A model generated the notes under the pieces. It made no database searches, was not told where the DNA came from, and saw only the letters and a program-made list of their open reading frames with translations. The translations under genes and the position numbers were made by a program. Below, in pieces: positions 28,202 through 36,317 of a stretch of 64,000 nt of DNA (the stretch's first letter is position 1; the number at the start of each line of letters is the position of its first letter). Origin of the DNA: Bacteroidota bacterium (GTDB lineage: Bacteria > Bacteroidota > Bacteroidia > Bacteroidales > TTA-H9); contig QKGM01000053.1 of NCBI GenBank assembly GCA_003250395.1, positions 1-64,000 of the forward strand, read 5' to 3'.

Positions 28202-28220
28202 ATACCGGTTATTCTGGAAT

Positions 28221-28228
28221 CAAAGATA
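28221..28228 (-). promoter_or_regulatory. Promoter minus-7 element of the kinase/regulator pair
   Basis: On the minus strand this reads TATCTTTG, a perfect TAnnTTTG, 20 bp before the kinase start. CAAA at 28253-28256 (TTTG on the minus strand) is 24 nt away, longer than usual. It suggests the two-component pair can be expressed separately from the export operon. Confidence 0.5.
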
Positions 28229-28310
28229 AGAATCAATTATTAATATTAGAGCCAAAAGGATGTATTAGTCGCTGGCCCGTATCCGGATCGGCGATCAAAT
28301 ACATCAGAAA

Positions 28311-29531
28311 CTACTCATAACGCAGTGCATCAATAGGATTCAGACCTGAAGCTTTTCTTGCAGGATACCACCCGAAGAAAATGCCAATAACAGTACAAAC
28401 CAGGAAAGAGAGGATAACGGCTGTAGGCATTACAACCACCGGCCATCCGGAAAACATTTCAATTATTTTTGAAGAACCTACTCCGACCAGGATTCCTATT
28501 ACTCCTCCAATAATACTCAGGAGCATTGATTCAATAAGGAACTGCATAAGAATATCTATACCCCTGCCACCAATTGACATACGAAGGCCAATCTCACGTG
28601 TCCGCTCTGTTACCGAGACATACATGATATTCATAATACCGATCCCTCCTACCAGTAAAGAAATACTTGCGATTGCACCGAGAAGAATTGTTAGCACATT
28701 GCTGATAGAACTGAAAGTATTAACAAGTTCCTGCTGGGTTCTGATCTGAAAATCGTCATCTTCTCCATCACGTAACTGGTGTGATTGCCTCAGTGCAGCC
28801 GTCATCTCTTCGGAGGCATTGGTAGTAAGTGCTTCACTCGCTGCAGATGCAAAAATTGCCTGTACATGAGTGATAGCGAGAATTCGTTTCTGCACAGTCG
28901 TATAGGGTCCAAGGATCAGATCATCCTGATCCTGTCCAAAAGTATTCTCACCTTTCTCTGATAAGACACCAATAATTTTCAGCGGGATACTACGAAACCT
29001 TATACTCTTCCCAATAGGGTCAACTCCTTTGCCAAACAGGTTATCAACAACGGTTTGCCCCACTACGATTACCTTGGCGGCTGTCTTCACCTCCTGGGCA
29101 GTAAACATTCGACCTGAAGCTATCTGAAATTTCTTTATCCCCAGATAACCAACATCAACCCCATAGAAAGATGTAGGCCAGTTTTCCGAACCAAAAACAA
29201 CCTGCCCGGAGGAACGGACCTCCGGAGAAACGGCTGAAACAGAAGGGCACTGCTTTGCAATAAATAAAGCATCAGCTACTTCAAGGCTCTGCATTGTACT
29301 GCCTCCCTGATGAACACCACCCATCTGTTGTGAAGCCGGCATTACAATTACCATATTTGAGCCCATCGAGCTAATCTGGTTTTGAATACTTTGTTTCGAC
29401 CCCTGCCCAATAGCCAGCATCGCGATAACAGAAGCAACCCCGATGATAATACCTAACATGGTAAGAAACGCCCTGAATTTATTACGCCTTAATGCATATA
29501 AGGCTACTCTGACAAGATTTGTTATATTCAT
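28311..29531 (-). CDS. MacB-like ABC transporter permease
   Basis: A 406-residue permease of the MacB/FtsX type. An N-terminal helix (about 18-40, AFLTMLGIIIGVASVIAMLA) is followed by a large periplasmic MacB_PCD domain (about 45-240) and three C-terminal helices (about 275-300, 330-355, 370-390) in an FtsX domain with GIMNIMYVSVTERTREIGLR. In E. coli MacB the ATPase is fused to this part; here it is a separate gene upstream. These transporters act as mechanotransducers that push substrates from the periplasm through TolC, not across the inner membrane. It follows the ATPase gene after 160 bp. Confidence 0.92.
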   Translation of the reverse strand: MNITNLVRVALYALRRNKFRAFLTMLGIIIGVASVIAMLAIGQGSKQSIQNQISSMGSNMVIVMPASQQMGGVHQGGSTMQSLEVADALFIAKQCPSVSAVSPEVRSSGQVVFGSENWPTSFYGVDVGYLGIKKFQIASGRMFTAQEVKTAAKVIVVGQTVVDNLFGKGVDPIGKSIRFRSIPLKIIGVLSEKGENTFGQDQDDLILGPYTTVQKRILAITHVQAIFASAASEALTTNASEEMTAALRQSHQLRDGEDDDFQIRTQQELVNTFSSISNVLTILLGAIASISLLVGGIGIMNIMYVSVTERTREIGLRMSIGGRGIDILMQFLIESMLLSIIGGVIGILVGVGSSKIIEMFSGWPVVVMPTAVILSFLVCTVIGIFFGWYPARKASGLNPIDALRYE

Positions 29532-29691
29532 AACAAGGTTATTATTTCAATTTCAATAGAATTACTAATATACTAAACCTGATGCCTGTAATTTACTGTA
29601 TCGGCATGTATCCCCGGGATTTATCAGCAATGCAGAATAAAATCAGATCACTGATATTAAAGAAGATATACAGCACAAATAACATTCCATC

Positions 29692-30438
29692 TCACACCTC
29701 CTGTTCAATCGGAAGAGTTTCCAGAATCGCTCTTGCATTCATCTTTTCGGTTACCATAGAATCACGAAGGATATGTCCATCACGAAACAGAATATTTCGC
29801 CCGGTAAGCCTTGCTATATCTGGCTCATGCGTTACGAACACGATTGTCTTTCCTTTTTGATTCAGTTCCTGAAACAAGGCCATAACTTCATAGGATGTAC
29901 GGGTATCCAGATTCCCGGTTGCTTCATCGGCAAGGATCACCACCGGGTCATTCACCAGAGCCCGTGCTATGGCAACTCTTTGTTGCTGTCCTCCGGAAAG
30001 CTGATTAGGCATATGATCCATCCTGTCAGCCAGCCCAACTGCCCTGAGTGCTTCTATTGCTCTCTCTTTTCGTTCACGTGCTCCAACAAGCGTATTATAA
30101 TAAAGAGGGAGCTCGACATTTTCTAACGCTGATGTACGTGGCAATAAATTATAGGATTGAAAAACAAATCCAAGTTTTCTATTGCGCAACCTTGCAAGTT
30201 CATTCCTGCTCAAAGCACTGATATCTGTACCATCCAGGGTATAACTTCCGGAAGTGGGTTGATCAAGACAACCAAGAATATTCAGCATTGTTGATTTACC
30301 GCTACCACTGGTGCCCATGATGGCAACAAATTCTCCTTCCTGAATGCTCATGTTTACGCCCCGCAAGGCGTGAACTGTAATGTCACCAACGTAAAAATCC
30401 TTACGCAGTTGCTCTATTTCGATAATCGTTTTACTCAT
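29692..30438 (-). CDS. MacB/LolD-type ABC transporter ATPase
   Basis: A 248-residue ATPase. It has Walker [10 protein letters not shown] (about 42-50), Q-loop [11 protein letters not shown], signature [15 protein letters not shown] (about 146-160), Walker [15 protein letters not shown] and the switch histidine in VFVTHEPD. The closest class is the MacB/LolD export group (also known as the o228 type). Its start overlaps the adaptor stop by 4 bp (ATGA), which indicates translational coupling. It energises the permease encoded next. Confidence 0.95.
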   Translation of the reverse strand: MSKTIIEIEQLRKDFYVGDITVHALRGVNMSIQEGEFVAIMGTSGSGKSTMLNILGCLDQPTSGSYTLDGTDISALSRNELARLRNRKLGFVFQSYNLLPRTSALENVELPLYYNTLVGARERKERAIEALRAVGLADRMDHMPNQLSGGQQQRVAIARALVNDPVVILADEATGNLDTRTSYEVMALFQELNQKGKTIVFVTHEPDIARLTGRNILFRDGHILRDSMVTEKMNARAILETLPIEQEV

Positions 30439-31631
30439 GGCCTTGGAGGTTCAGAATTTTTAGTTTTTTTGGACCGTGATGGCGGCTTTGGCATAAATGG
30501 GCTGGATGATGAGCTACCTGATGTCGACTTTGTAATGTTAACAACAACCTCTTCACCTCCTGCAAGTCCTGAGACAACCTCAACCTTTGTCCCATCATTA
30601 ATGCCGGTTATAACCTGTTTAGGTTTAAATTCTTTCCCGTCATATAACCAAACAGTCCATAGATGACCTGTATCGGCATCCCGCGAAGCAGTTATTCCCG
30701 GTCCAATGAGGCTATCTGCCGGCCAGAACTTCATTGCTTTGGTAGCCAGTAAAACTGTATTTTCTGACATCCCGGTAACAATAGTAATGTTGGCAGTCAT
30801 ACCAGGCATCAGTTTCAATTTTGGATTTGGGGCATTAATGATAACCGTATAGGTTACCACATTGGAAGTAGTGGTAGGTTTTAATCTGATCTGCGATACG
30901 TCGCCTTCGAAGTTGTCATCAGGGAAGGCATCTACTGTAAAGTTCACTTTCTGGCCAAGCCTGACCTGTCCTATATCAGCTTCATCTACATCAGCCTGTA
31001 CTTCCATTTGAGTAAGGTCGTTGGCAATAGAAAACAACTCAGGGGTATTGAAGCTGGCAGCAACAGTTTGACCTTCATCAACTGCCCGGTTCAATACAAC
31101 ACCGTCTATTGGTGAATAAATAGTTGCATACGAGAGATTAGTAAGTGAGCGCTGATGTTCCGATTCAGCCATTTTAAAGGAAGCTTCTGCTCTCGACAGG
31201 TTGTATTGCGCCTGATCGTAATCGTCACGTGAGATTAGCTGTTTGTCCCACAAAGCTTTGGTTCTTTCAAACGTAGCCTTTTGATATGTAAGTTCCGCAT
31301 TTGCTGATGCCACCTGGGCAGCCGTCTGGCTGGCCTGTGCTTTTAAAGCTGTTTCGTCAATTCGCGCCAATAGTTGTCCTTTTTTAACATGGCTGTTGAA
31401 ATCGACAAAGATCTCTTCAATCGTTCCTGACACCTGTGTACCAACAGTAACTGTTTTAATTGCCTCGATAGTACCTGTTGCTGTCACTGTATTACTGATG
31501 CTTCCTTTTTCAGCCTTCACTGTTTCAACAGAATAACCAGCCTGCCGTTTGCCGCACGACATCACGAGTCCGACAGTTAATACAATTACTGTACTAATTA
31601 TTATAAGGACGTTTCTTGTTCTTGATTTCAT
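30435..31631 (-). CDS. MacA-like periplasmic adaptor
   Basis: A 398-residue membrane fusion protein. The N-terminus has a hydrophobic anchor (about 8-25) ending LVMSCGK, with a cysteine at 26 that could be lipidated. The lipoyl halves, [20 protein letters not shown] and [17 protein letters not shown], flank a helical hairpin (about 95-160). Beta-barrel and membrane-proximal domains follow, and the tail is low-complexity Ser/Pro/Lys. It joins the ABC transporter to the TolC channel. It starts 12 bp after the TolC-like stop and overlaps the ATPase by 4 bp. Confidence 0.93.
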   Translation of the reverse strand: MKSRTRNVLIIISTVIVLTVGLVMSCGKRQAGYSVETVKAEKGSISNTVTATGTIEAIKTVTVGTQVSGTIEEIFVDFNSHVKKGQLLARIDETALKAQASQTAAQVASANAELTYQKATFERTKALWDKQLISRDDYDQAQYNLSRAEASFKMAESEHQRSLTNLSYATIYSPIDGVVLNRAVDEGQTVAASFNTPELFSIANDLTQMEVQADVDEADIGQVRLGQKVNFTVDAFPDDNFEGDVSQIRLKPTTTSNVVTYTVIINAPNPKLKLMPGMTANITIVTGMSENTVLLATKAMKFWPADSLIGPGITASRDADTGHLWTVWLYDGKEFKPKQVITGINDGTKVEVVSGLAGGEEVVVNITKSTSGSSSSSPFMPKPPSRSKKTKNSEPPRP

Positions 31632-31643
31632 AATTTGTATGAA

Positions 31644-32981
31644 TTAAAATGTTATATTTTTACCAGAATAAAAGTCGAGTGCCTTCAGGCTGTAAATCAG
31701 ATTATACCGGGCCTGTAACCTCGCGCTCTCGGCGCTGATTAGTCCGGTCTTTTGCACAAGAAAATCGACTGTATTGATTAACCCGTTGGCATACCGTTCT
31801 GATGCAACCTCGTATGAGGCCTTTGCAGCATTATATTGCTGTCCGGCTGATTGAAACTCAGCACTCGAAGCAGTCACATCAAGACACGCATTTTCTATGT
31901 TCTTTCTCAGTTGGTTTTGTGTAGACTGCCCATCAAGCTTCGTGATTTCATTTCGTATGATAGCGGTAGCTACCTGCGATTTAACCTGCCCCTGCCTAAA
32001 GATGGGAACAGAGAGTGTCAGCCCGAGAGTCGGAGTCAGATTGTGTTCAAGTTGGGAACTAAAATTGAGCTGTTGAATATTATCTGTATAATTCGTTGAT
32101 AAGCCAGCATCGAGTGCTAACGAAGGCATAGCATCTGCTTTTGCAATATCGATCTCCATCTCTGCCGCTTCAGTCTTCAATGCTGCACCCTTAATTTCCG
32201 GCTTCACCTCCAACGCACGTTTATAAACAACAGATGGATCAGGCGGTGTCAGTGGAGGGTTCAGGTCACTCAAATCAGGTGTTACTATTTTAAAGCTATC
32301 GTTGATCGGATACTCCATAAGTTGCATCAGCGTAATCCTGTTTGTAGCTAACTGGTTGTAAGCATTTGTGAGCGTAAGTTCTTCAGTGGCCAACTGAGAT
32401 TCTACCTGAAGATAATCAGCTCTCGAAATCGTACCAATATTAAGTCTCTCTGCAGCCAGATTCAGCTGCGAATGGGTTAATTCAACCTGCCGTTTTGCAT
32501 TTTCAACCTGTTCTACAGAATAAAGCACCTGGGTGTAAGCGCCAAGAACCTGTAAGGCAATACTCTCCCGCTGGGCCTCAGCATCAAGTTGCCCGGATTT
32601 GTAATCTATATCCGCCTGAGTGATGGCCTTTCTCGTCTTTAAACCATTAAACAGATTCATCGAAGCATTTACACCCAAGGAAGTGGTCGAATTACTTTCA
32701 TATGACCACCTGCCTGTTGTAACTGACTGTACGTCATTCCACGACATGTTCTGCCGGGCAGAAGCTTCCACAGAAGGGAATCTTGCCATTCGCAACTGAC
32801 TGGCCGTCACAAGATTTATTTCAGAATTCAAATCACGCTGCCTGACTACAATGTTATGCTCCAATGCATATTCAATACAGCGGCTAAGTGAGAATGAGTC
32901 TGTCGTGCTATCGTTTTGGGCTGTTCCCTGCATGAACCACAGGAAGACAAATGCCATTGATAATAATTTGTTTCGTTTCAT
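31644..32981 (-). CDS. TolC-family outer membrane channel (MacAB operon)
   Basis: A 445-residue TolC-type protein with a signal peptide (MKRNKLLSMAFVFLWFMQGTAQ) and two OEP repeats of long helices; LSVPIFRQGQVKSQV and MNLFNGLKTRKAI are the turn motifs seen in the family. I chose the ATG at 32981 because the promoter places the transcription start near 32995, which leaves no leader for the upstream in-frame ATG at 32993. It is the first gene of the export operon (TolC, adaptor, ATPase, permease). Confidence 0.92.
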   Translation of the reverse strand: MKRNKLLSMAFVFLWFMQGTAQNDSTTDSFSLSRCIEYALEHNIVVRQRDLNSEINLVTASQLRMARFPSVEASARQNMSWNDVQSVTTGRWSYESNSTTSLGVNASMNLFNGLKTRKAITQADIDYKSGQLDAEAQRESIALQVLGAYTQVLYSVEQVENAKRQVELTHSQLNLAAERLNIGTISRADYLQVESQLATEELTLTNAYNQLATNRITLMQLMEYPINDSFKIVTPDLSDLNPPLTPPDPSVVYKRALEVKPEIKGAALKTEAAEMEIDIAKADAMPSLALDAGLSTNYTDNIQQLNFSSQLEHNLTPTLGLTLSVPIFRQGQVKSQVATAIIRNEITKLDGQSTQNQLRKNIENACLDVTASSAEFQSAGQQYNAAKASYEVASERYANGLINTVDFLVQKTGLISAESARLQARYNLIYSLKALDFYSGKNITF

Positions 32982-33001
32982 AATCTGAATCATTGATAAG
33001 A

Positions 33002-33034
33002 CAAAAGTATTCCCGCAATACCATGTATATCAAA
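33002..33034 (-). promoter_or_regulatory. Promoter of the MacAB-TolC-like operon
   Basis: On the minus strand TTTG (33031-33034) is followed after 21 nt by TACTTTTG (33002-33009). Both halves of the Bacteroidota consensus are present at near-standard spacing, 20 bp before the chosen TolC start. Confidence 0.75.
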
Positions 33035-33486
33035 TGAAATAGACCAATGGCCAGATTTCACCGACTAACTGGTTTTTTGAATTACCCAAACATAGTATTC
33101 AGGCTTGAAGCAAAACCCGAGTTTCTAAAACGCTACATCTTACTTTCGGAAGAATCTGTCAGTAATTCAACCAATGCTTTTGACCTGCAGCACTGACAGT
33201 CAATCACATGATTACAGAAACACTACATACCTGTTACTTCCCGACTGTAATAAAACGATAAAACAAACCTTAACTCCCGTTATATCCGCAACTTTATGAT
33301 AAATCACACGAAGGCATTACGTTAAAGCAAACCTCCAAAAAAGAGAATAAACATTATAATTATCCGGGCAACCTGCTGCCTGAAACAGTGTTTAATCAAC
33401 AGGCAGGGCTATAAAACTAACAAACTAACTTTAGTTAATTTATGCTAAAAGAAGCGACAATACTCGTCTAGTCCGGTCAGAATCTA
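33035..33486. other. Gene-free stretch between divergent operons
   Basis: About 450 bp between the export operon and the C10 peptidase gene, without a supported reading frame. A small palindrome (TAACT-TT-AGTTA, 33426-33437) lies about 50 bp upstream of the peptidase minus-7 element and could be an operator; nothing else stands out. Confidence 0.45.
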
Positions 33487-33494
33487 TATCTTTG
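33487..33494 (+). promoter_or_regulatory. Promoter minus-7 element of the C10 peptidase gene
   Basis: TATCTTTG followed by CA, a perfect TAnnTTTG, 46 bp before the start codon. No TTTG is seen 19-21 bp upstream. Confidence 0.6.
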
Positions 33495-33540
33495 CACTCT
33501 GAGAATCAAATCAAATTGATTAATATACATTTCTAATTCT

Positions 33541-35634
33541 ATGAAGCACAGATTTCTACTTATTGTTGCCCTGGCTGCCTTCTCGCTGGGCTCGTTTGCT
33601 GCAAAGGTCGAAATAAGTGAAGCAAGGTCACTGGCTCTTCGCTATTTCGCTCAAAACACCAATACTGATGTCGCATTGCTGCGAATCACTCAGGAATTTA
33701 TTACCACTGGCCGTACCGGTGAAGCTTATTACATCTTTAACCTGAATGAGGGTGGTTTTATTATCTTTTCAGCTGAAGATACATATGTGCCTGTAATCGG
33801 GTATTCTGCACGAGGGCAGTACAATCCGGATCGCCTGCCGATAGGTTATGATGGCTTCATGCAAAACTATACCAACCAAATCGATTTTCTGCGCGATAAC
33901 CCAGTAGATCAGACTACTGAAATTGCCGGAGCATGGCAAAATCTTCGTCAGAATAATCCACTGGCAAAAAGTGGAGCAAAAGGTGTATCTTCTCTCCTGA
34001 TCGGTACATGGAACCAGGATAATCCTTATAACTACCATTGCCCATACGATGAAACTGGTCCTGGTGATCACGTATATTCTGGTTGTGTTGCTACTGCAAT
34101 GAGCCAGATTATGTATTACTGGCGTTGGCCCAACCAGGGACAGGGGTCGATGTCATACTACCATATCAATTACGGAACACTGTCTGCCAACTTTGGGGAA
34201 ACTGAATACCATTTTGACGGAATGGTTCATAACAGCGATTCCAAGTACAATTATTTCGACGCCGAACTCCAGTATCAGGCAGGTGTATCTGTCAGAATGG
34301 ATTATGGCCCCAATGGCTCAGGCGCCCAGTCGAATAAAGTACCATCTGCTTTAATTAACTATTTCCGATATGCTACATCAGCAAATTATCTTGAAAAGAT
34401 GAGCTACTCTCAAAGTGTTTGGGAAAGCAAAATCAAGGCTGAAATTGACCTCGGACATCCAATATACTACTCTGGAAATGATGGGACAACCGGCCATGCA
34501 TTTGTTCTCTGCGGGTATGATGACAACACACCTACCAACTATTATTTCAATTTCGGATGGAGTGGCTCAGGTGACGGATACTACAACCTGACCAGCGTTG
34601 GTGGTTTTTATAATGGCCAGGCAATGGTTAATCAGATCGTTCCTGGTTCTGGTTACCCAATCCTTCCAAACCCGACAAACGAAGTTACCTTTCTTGAAGG
34701 AACCATTGAAGATGGTAGCGGACCTGTAGCTGACTATGCAAGCAATTCGGATTACAAATGGCTAATCAACCCTCAGACCGCTGAAGACTCGGTCATTAAA
34801 CTGACAATCACAGCGAAAAGATTTGACCTTGGTGCTGGTGACGTAGTAAGAATTTATGATGGTGCCGATGTAAATGCCCCTCTTCTTGCTGAATTCAGTG
34901 CTGCTAACCCACCTACCGATATTACCACCACCGGAAATAAAGCACTTATCCATTTTATTTCTGATGGCTCCTCAAATGGGAATGGGTTCATCTTTGAGTA
35001 CTACTCAACCTTACCCTCTTACTGTAACGGAACAACTATTCTGACTGATGTTACCGGCGTTCTCAATGATGGCAGTAATGACTTTAATTATAAAGCAAAT
35101 ACCAGTTGCTTCTTTAAAATCCAGCCCCAGTTCGCTTCTGAAATAACTCTTTATTTCAATTACTTCGGCACTGCCGATGAAAATGACTATCTGAAGGTTA
35201 TCAACAATTCGAACTCATCAACTCTGGCTGTGCTAAGCGGAAGCTATGCAAATCCTCCAAGTCCAATCGTAGTTGAAGGAGGAAAAGCTTATCTGTTATG
35301 GCGCACAAATGACTGGAAACAAGATCAGGGATGGGAACTTCGCTGGGAAACGCTCAACGTTGGAGAAGAATCCCGTGAATTACTATCAGGATTCATGTTG
35401 TGGCCAAATCCCGCCCAGACATTCTTTAACGTAGCTTTCGATGTTGAAAACAATCAGACTTTCCAGATTAAACTGGTTGATCTTACAGGAGAAGTACTCT
35501 TCAATAATCAGGCTACTGGTTTCAGTGGAAAATACGAAACCAAAATTGATGTCAGCAAACTGGCTCGGGGCATCTATTTCCTCAACATTACCGGCGACCG
35601 CGGAACATATACCCGTAAAGTAGTGGTTAAATAA
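33541..35634 (+). CDS. C10-family cysteine peptidase with CUB domains and T9SS sorting tail
   Basis: A 697-residue exported protease related to streptopain. A signal peptide (MKHRFLLIVALAAFSLGSFA) and an inhibitory Spi-type prodomain (about 22-145, FIIFSAEDTYVPVIGYSARG) precede the catalytic domain. This has nucleophile C182 in YSGCVATAMSQIMYYWRWP and H319 in TGHAFVLCGYD, with the FNFGWSGSGDGYY stretch after it. Two CUB-like modules follow (about 388-492 and 498-602). The C-terminal 80 residues (GFMLWPNPAQTFFNV ... GIYFLNITGDRG) are a type A T9SS sorting domain, so the protein is expected to be secreted or surface-attached. The gene has its own promoter and a strong terminator. Confidence 0.93.
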   Translation: MKHRFLLIVALAAFSLGSFAAKVEISEARSLALRYFAQNTNTDVALLRITQEFITTGRTGEAYYIFNLNEGGFIIFSAEDTYVPVIGYSARGQYNPDRLPIGYDGFMQNYTNQIDFLRDNPVDQTTEIAGAWQNLRQNNPLAKSGAKGVSSLLIGTWNQDNPYNYHCPYDETGPGDHVYSGCVATAMSQIMYYWRWPNQGQGSMSYYHINYGTLSANFGETEYHFDGMVHNSDSKYNYFDAELQYQAGVSVRMDYGPNGSGAQSNKVPSALINYFRYATSANYLEKMSYSQSVWESKIKAEIDLGHPIYYSGNDGTTGHAFVLCGYDDNTPTNYYFNFGWSGSGDGYYNLTSVGGFYNGQAMVNQIVPGSGYPILPNPTNEVTFLEGTIEDGSGPVADYASNSDYKWLINPQTAEDSVIKLTITAKRFDLGAGDVVRIYDGADVNAPLLAEFSAANPPTDITTTGNKALIHFISDGSSNGNGFIFEYYSTLPSYCNGTTILTDVTGVLNDGSNDFNYKANTSCFFKIQPQFASEITLYFNYFGTADENDYLKVINNSNSSTLAVLSGSYANPPSPIVVEGGKAYLLWRTNDWKQDQGWELRWETLNVGEESRELLSGFMLWPNPAQTFFNVAFDVENNQTFQIKLVDLTGEVLFNNQATGFSGKYETKIDVSKLARGIYFLNITGDRGTYTRKVVVK

Positions 35635-35650
35635 CCCTTTACATAGCATA

Positions 35651-35682
35651 AAAAAGGCTGCCATACGGCAGCCTTTTTTTTT
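35651..35682 (+). terminator. Terminator of the C10 peptidase gene
   Basis: The stem AAAAAGGCTGCC (35651-35662) / GGCAGCCTTTTT (35667-35678) has a 4-nt loop and continues into a run of nine T. It begins 17 bp past the stop codon. Confidence 0.92.
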
Positions 35683-35765
35683 AGGATCAGACCAACGGCT
35701 TTTAATATACATGCAGAAGGCTAAACCCAAAATCAGCTATCTGGTGATATATATAGTAAAGCGTA

Positions 35766-35886
35766 TCAACAGAAATTTTGGTTCCGTACCAATAATACAA
35801 ATAAAGGAGGAATTACTCCGGCCAGGAAAAAGAAAATTCCTGTGAGAACCAGGATAACACCCTTACTGGTATATTTAAAATCGCAT
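35766..35886 (-). pseudogene. Possible frameshifted small membrane-protein gene
   Basis: From ATG at 35886 the frame hits a stop after three codons, but removing one T from the TTTT run (A run 35877-35880 on the plus strand) would give a 39-residue protein: MRFKYTSKG, then a strongly hydrophobic stretch VILVLTGIFFFLAGVIPPLF, then VLLVRNQNFC and a stop. The ordered basic-N-terminus plus one membrane helix looks coding. It may be a decayed gene, a sequencing error or chance; no homologue is known to me. Confidence 0.3.
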
Positions 35887-36248
35887 ACAGTGGCAGCTTT
35901 TATAACAAGTTTTCCGGCTAACTGCCAATCAACTGTAAATCAACCTTAGAAATTTCAAAACCAGACACTAAATAAACAGCGGCCTAAAGATTCATCAGCT
36001 ATATTGATTTTAAACATCTTACAGGAAAGAGGGCGGTATTTTGTAACAGGAAGAAATACCTCAGCACCATCAAATGCAGTTTCATTGCCCGCTAGAGAAT
36101 TAAAACAGTAAACAGGCATTAAGACAACGAAAAACCAGAGTAACCGTGAAGCGTATCTATTATCGCTGTCAATAACAACACAGTGACATTCAAGAGAAAT
36201 TTACCAACTTTATATTTACCGAATAGGGTATTATGGCGAACGACAGAT

Positions 36249-36285
36249 AAAAAAAGCCACCAGATTATATCATAATTCCGGTGGC
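36249..36285 (-). terminator. Terminator of the outer membrane receptor gene
   Basis: GCCACC (36256-36261) and GGTGGC (36280-36285) pair, with an imperfect inner AT-rich stem. The A run at 36249-36255 is the U tract on the minus strand. It is 33 bp past the receptor stop. Confidence 0.75.
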
Positions 36286-36317
36286 CTGTCTCATGGGCTA
36301 TTTCTTACAACCAGTAG

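Larger units (their letters stand above)
35635..36317. other. Gene-free stretch with terminators and a possible broken mini-gene
   Basis: About 680 bp between the C10 peptidase and the outer membrane receptor. It holds a terminator at each end (35651-35682 and 36249-36285) and a minus-strand remnant of a small membrane-protein frame at 35766-35886. The remainder is AT-rich without visible structure. Confidence 0.5.

Noticed and set aside
33487-33540. Possible riboswitch or leader before the C10 peptidase
   Set aside because: Only a promoter and short leader are seen, with no conserved structure.
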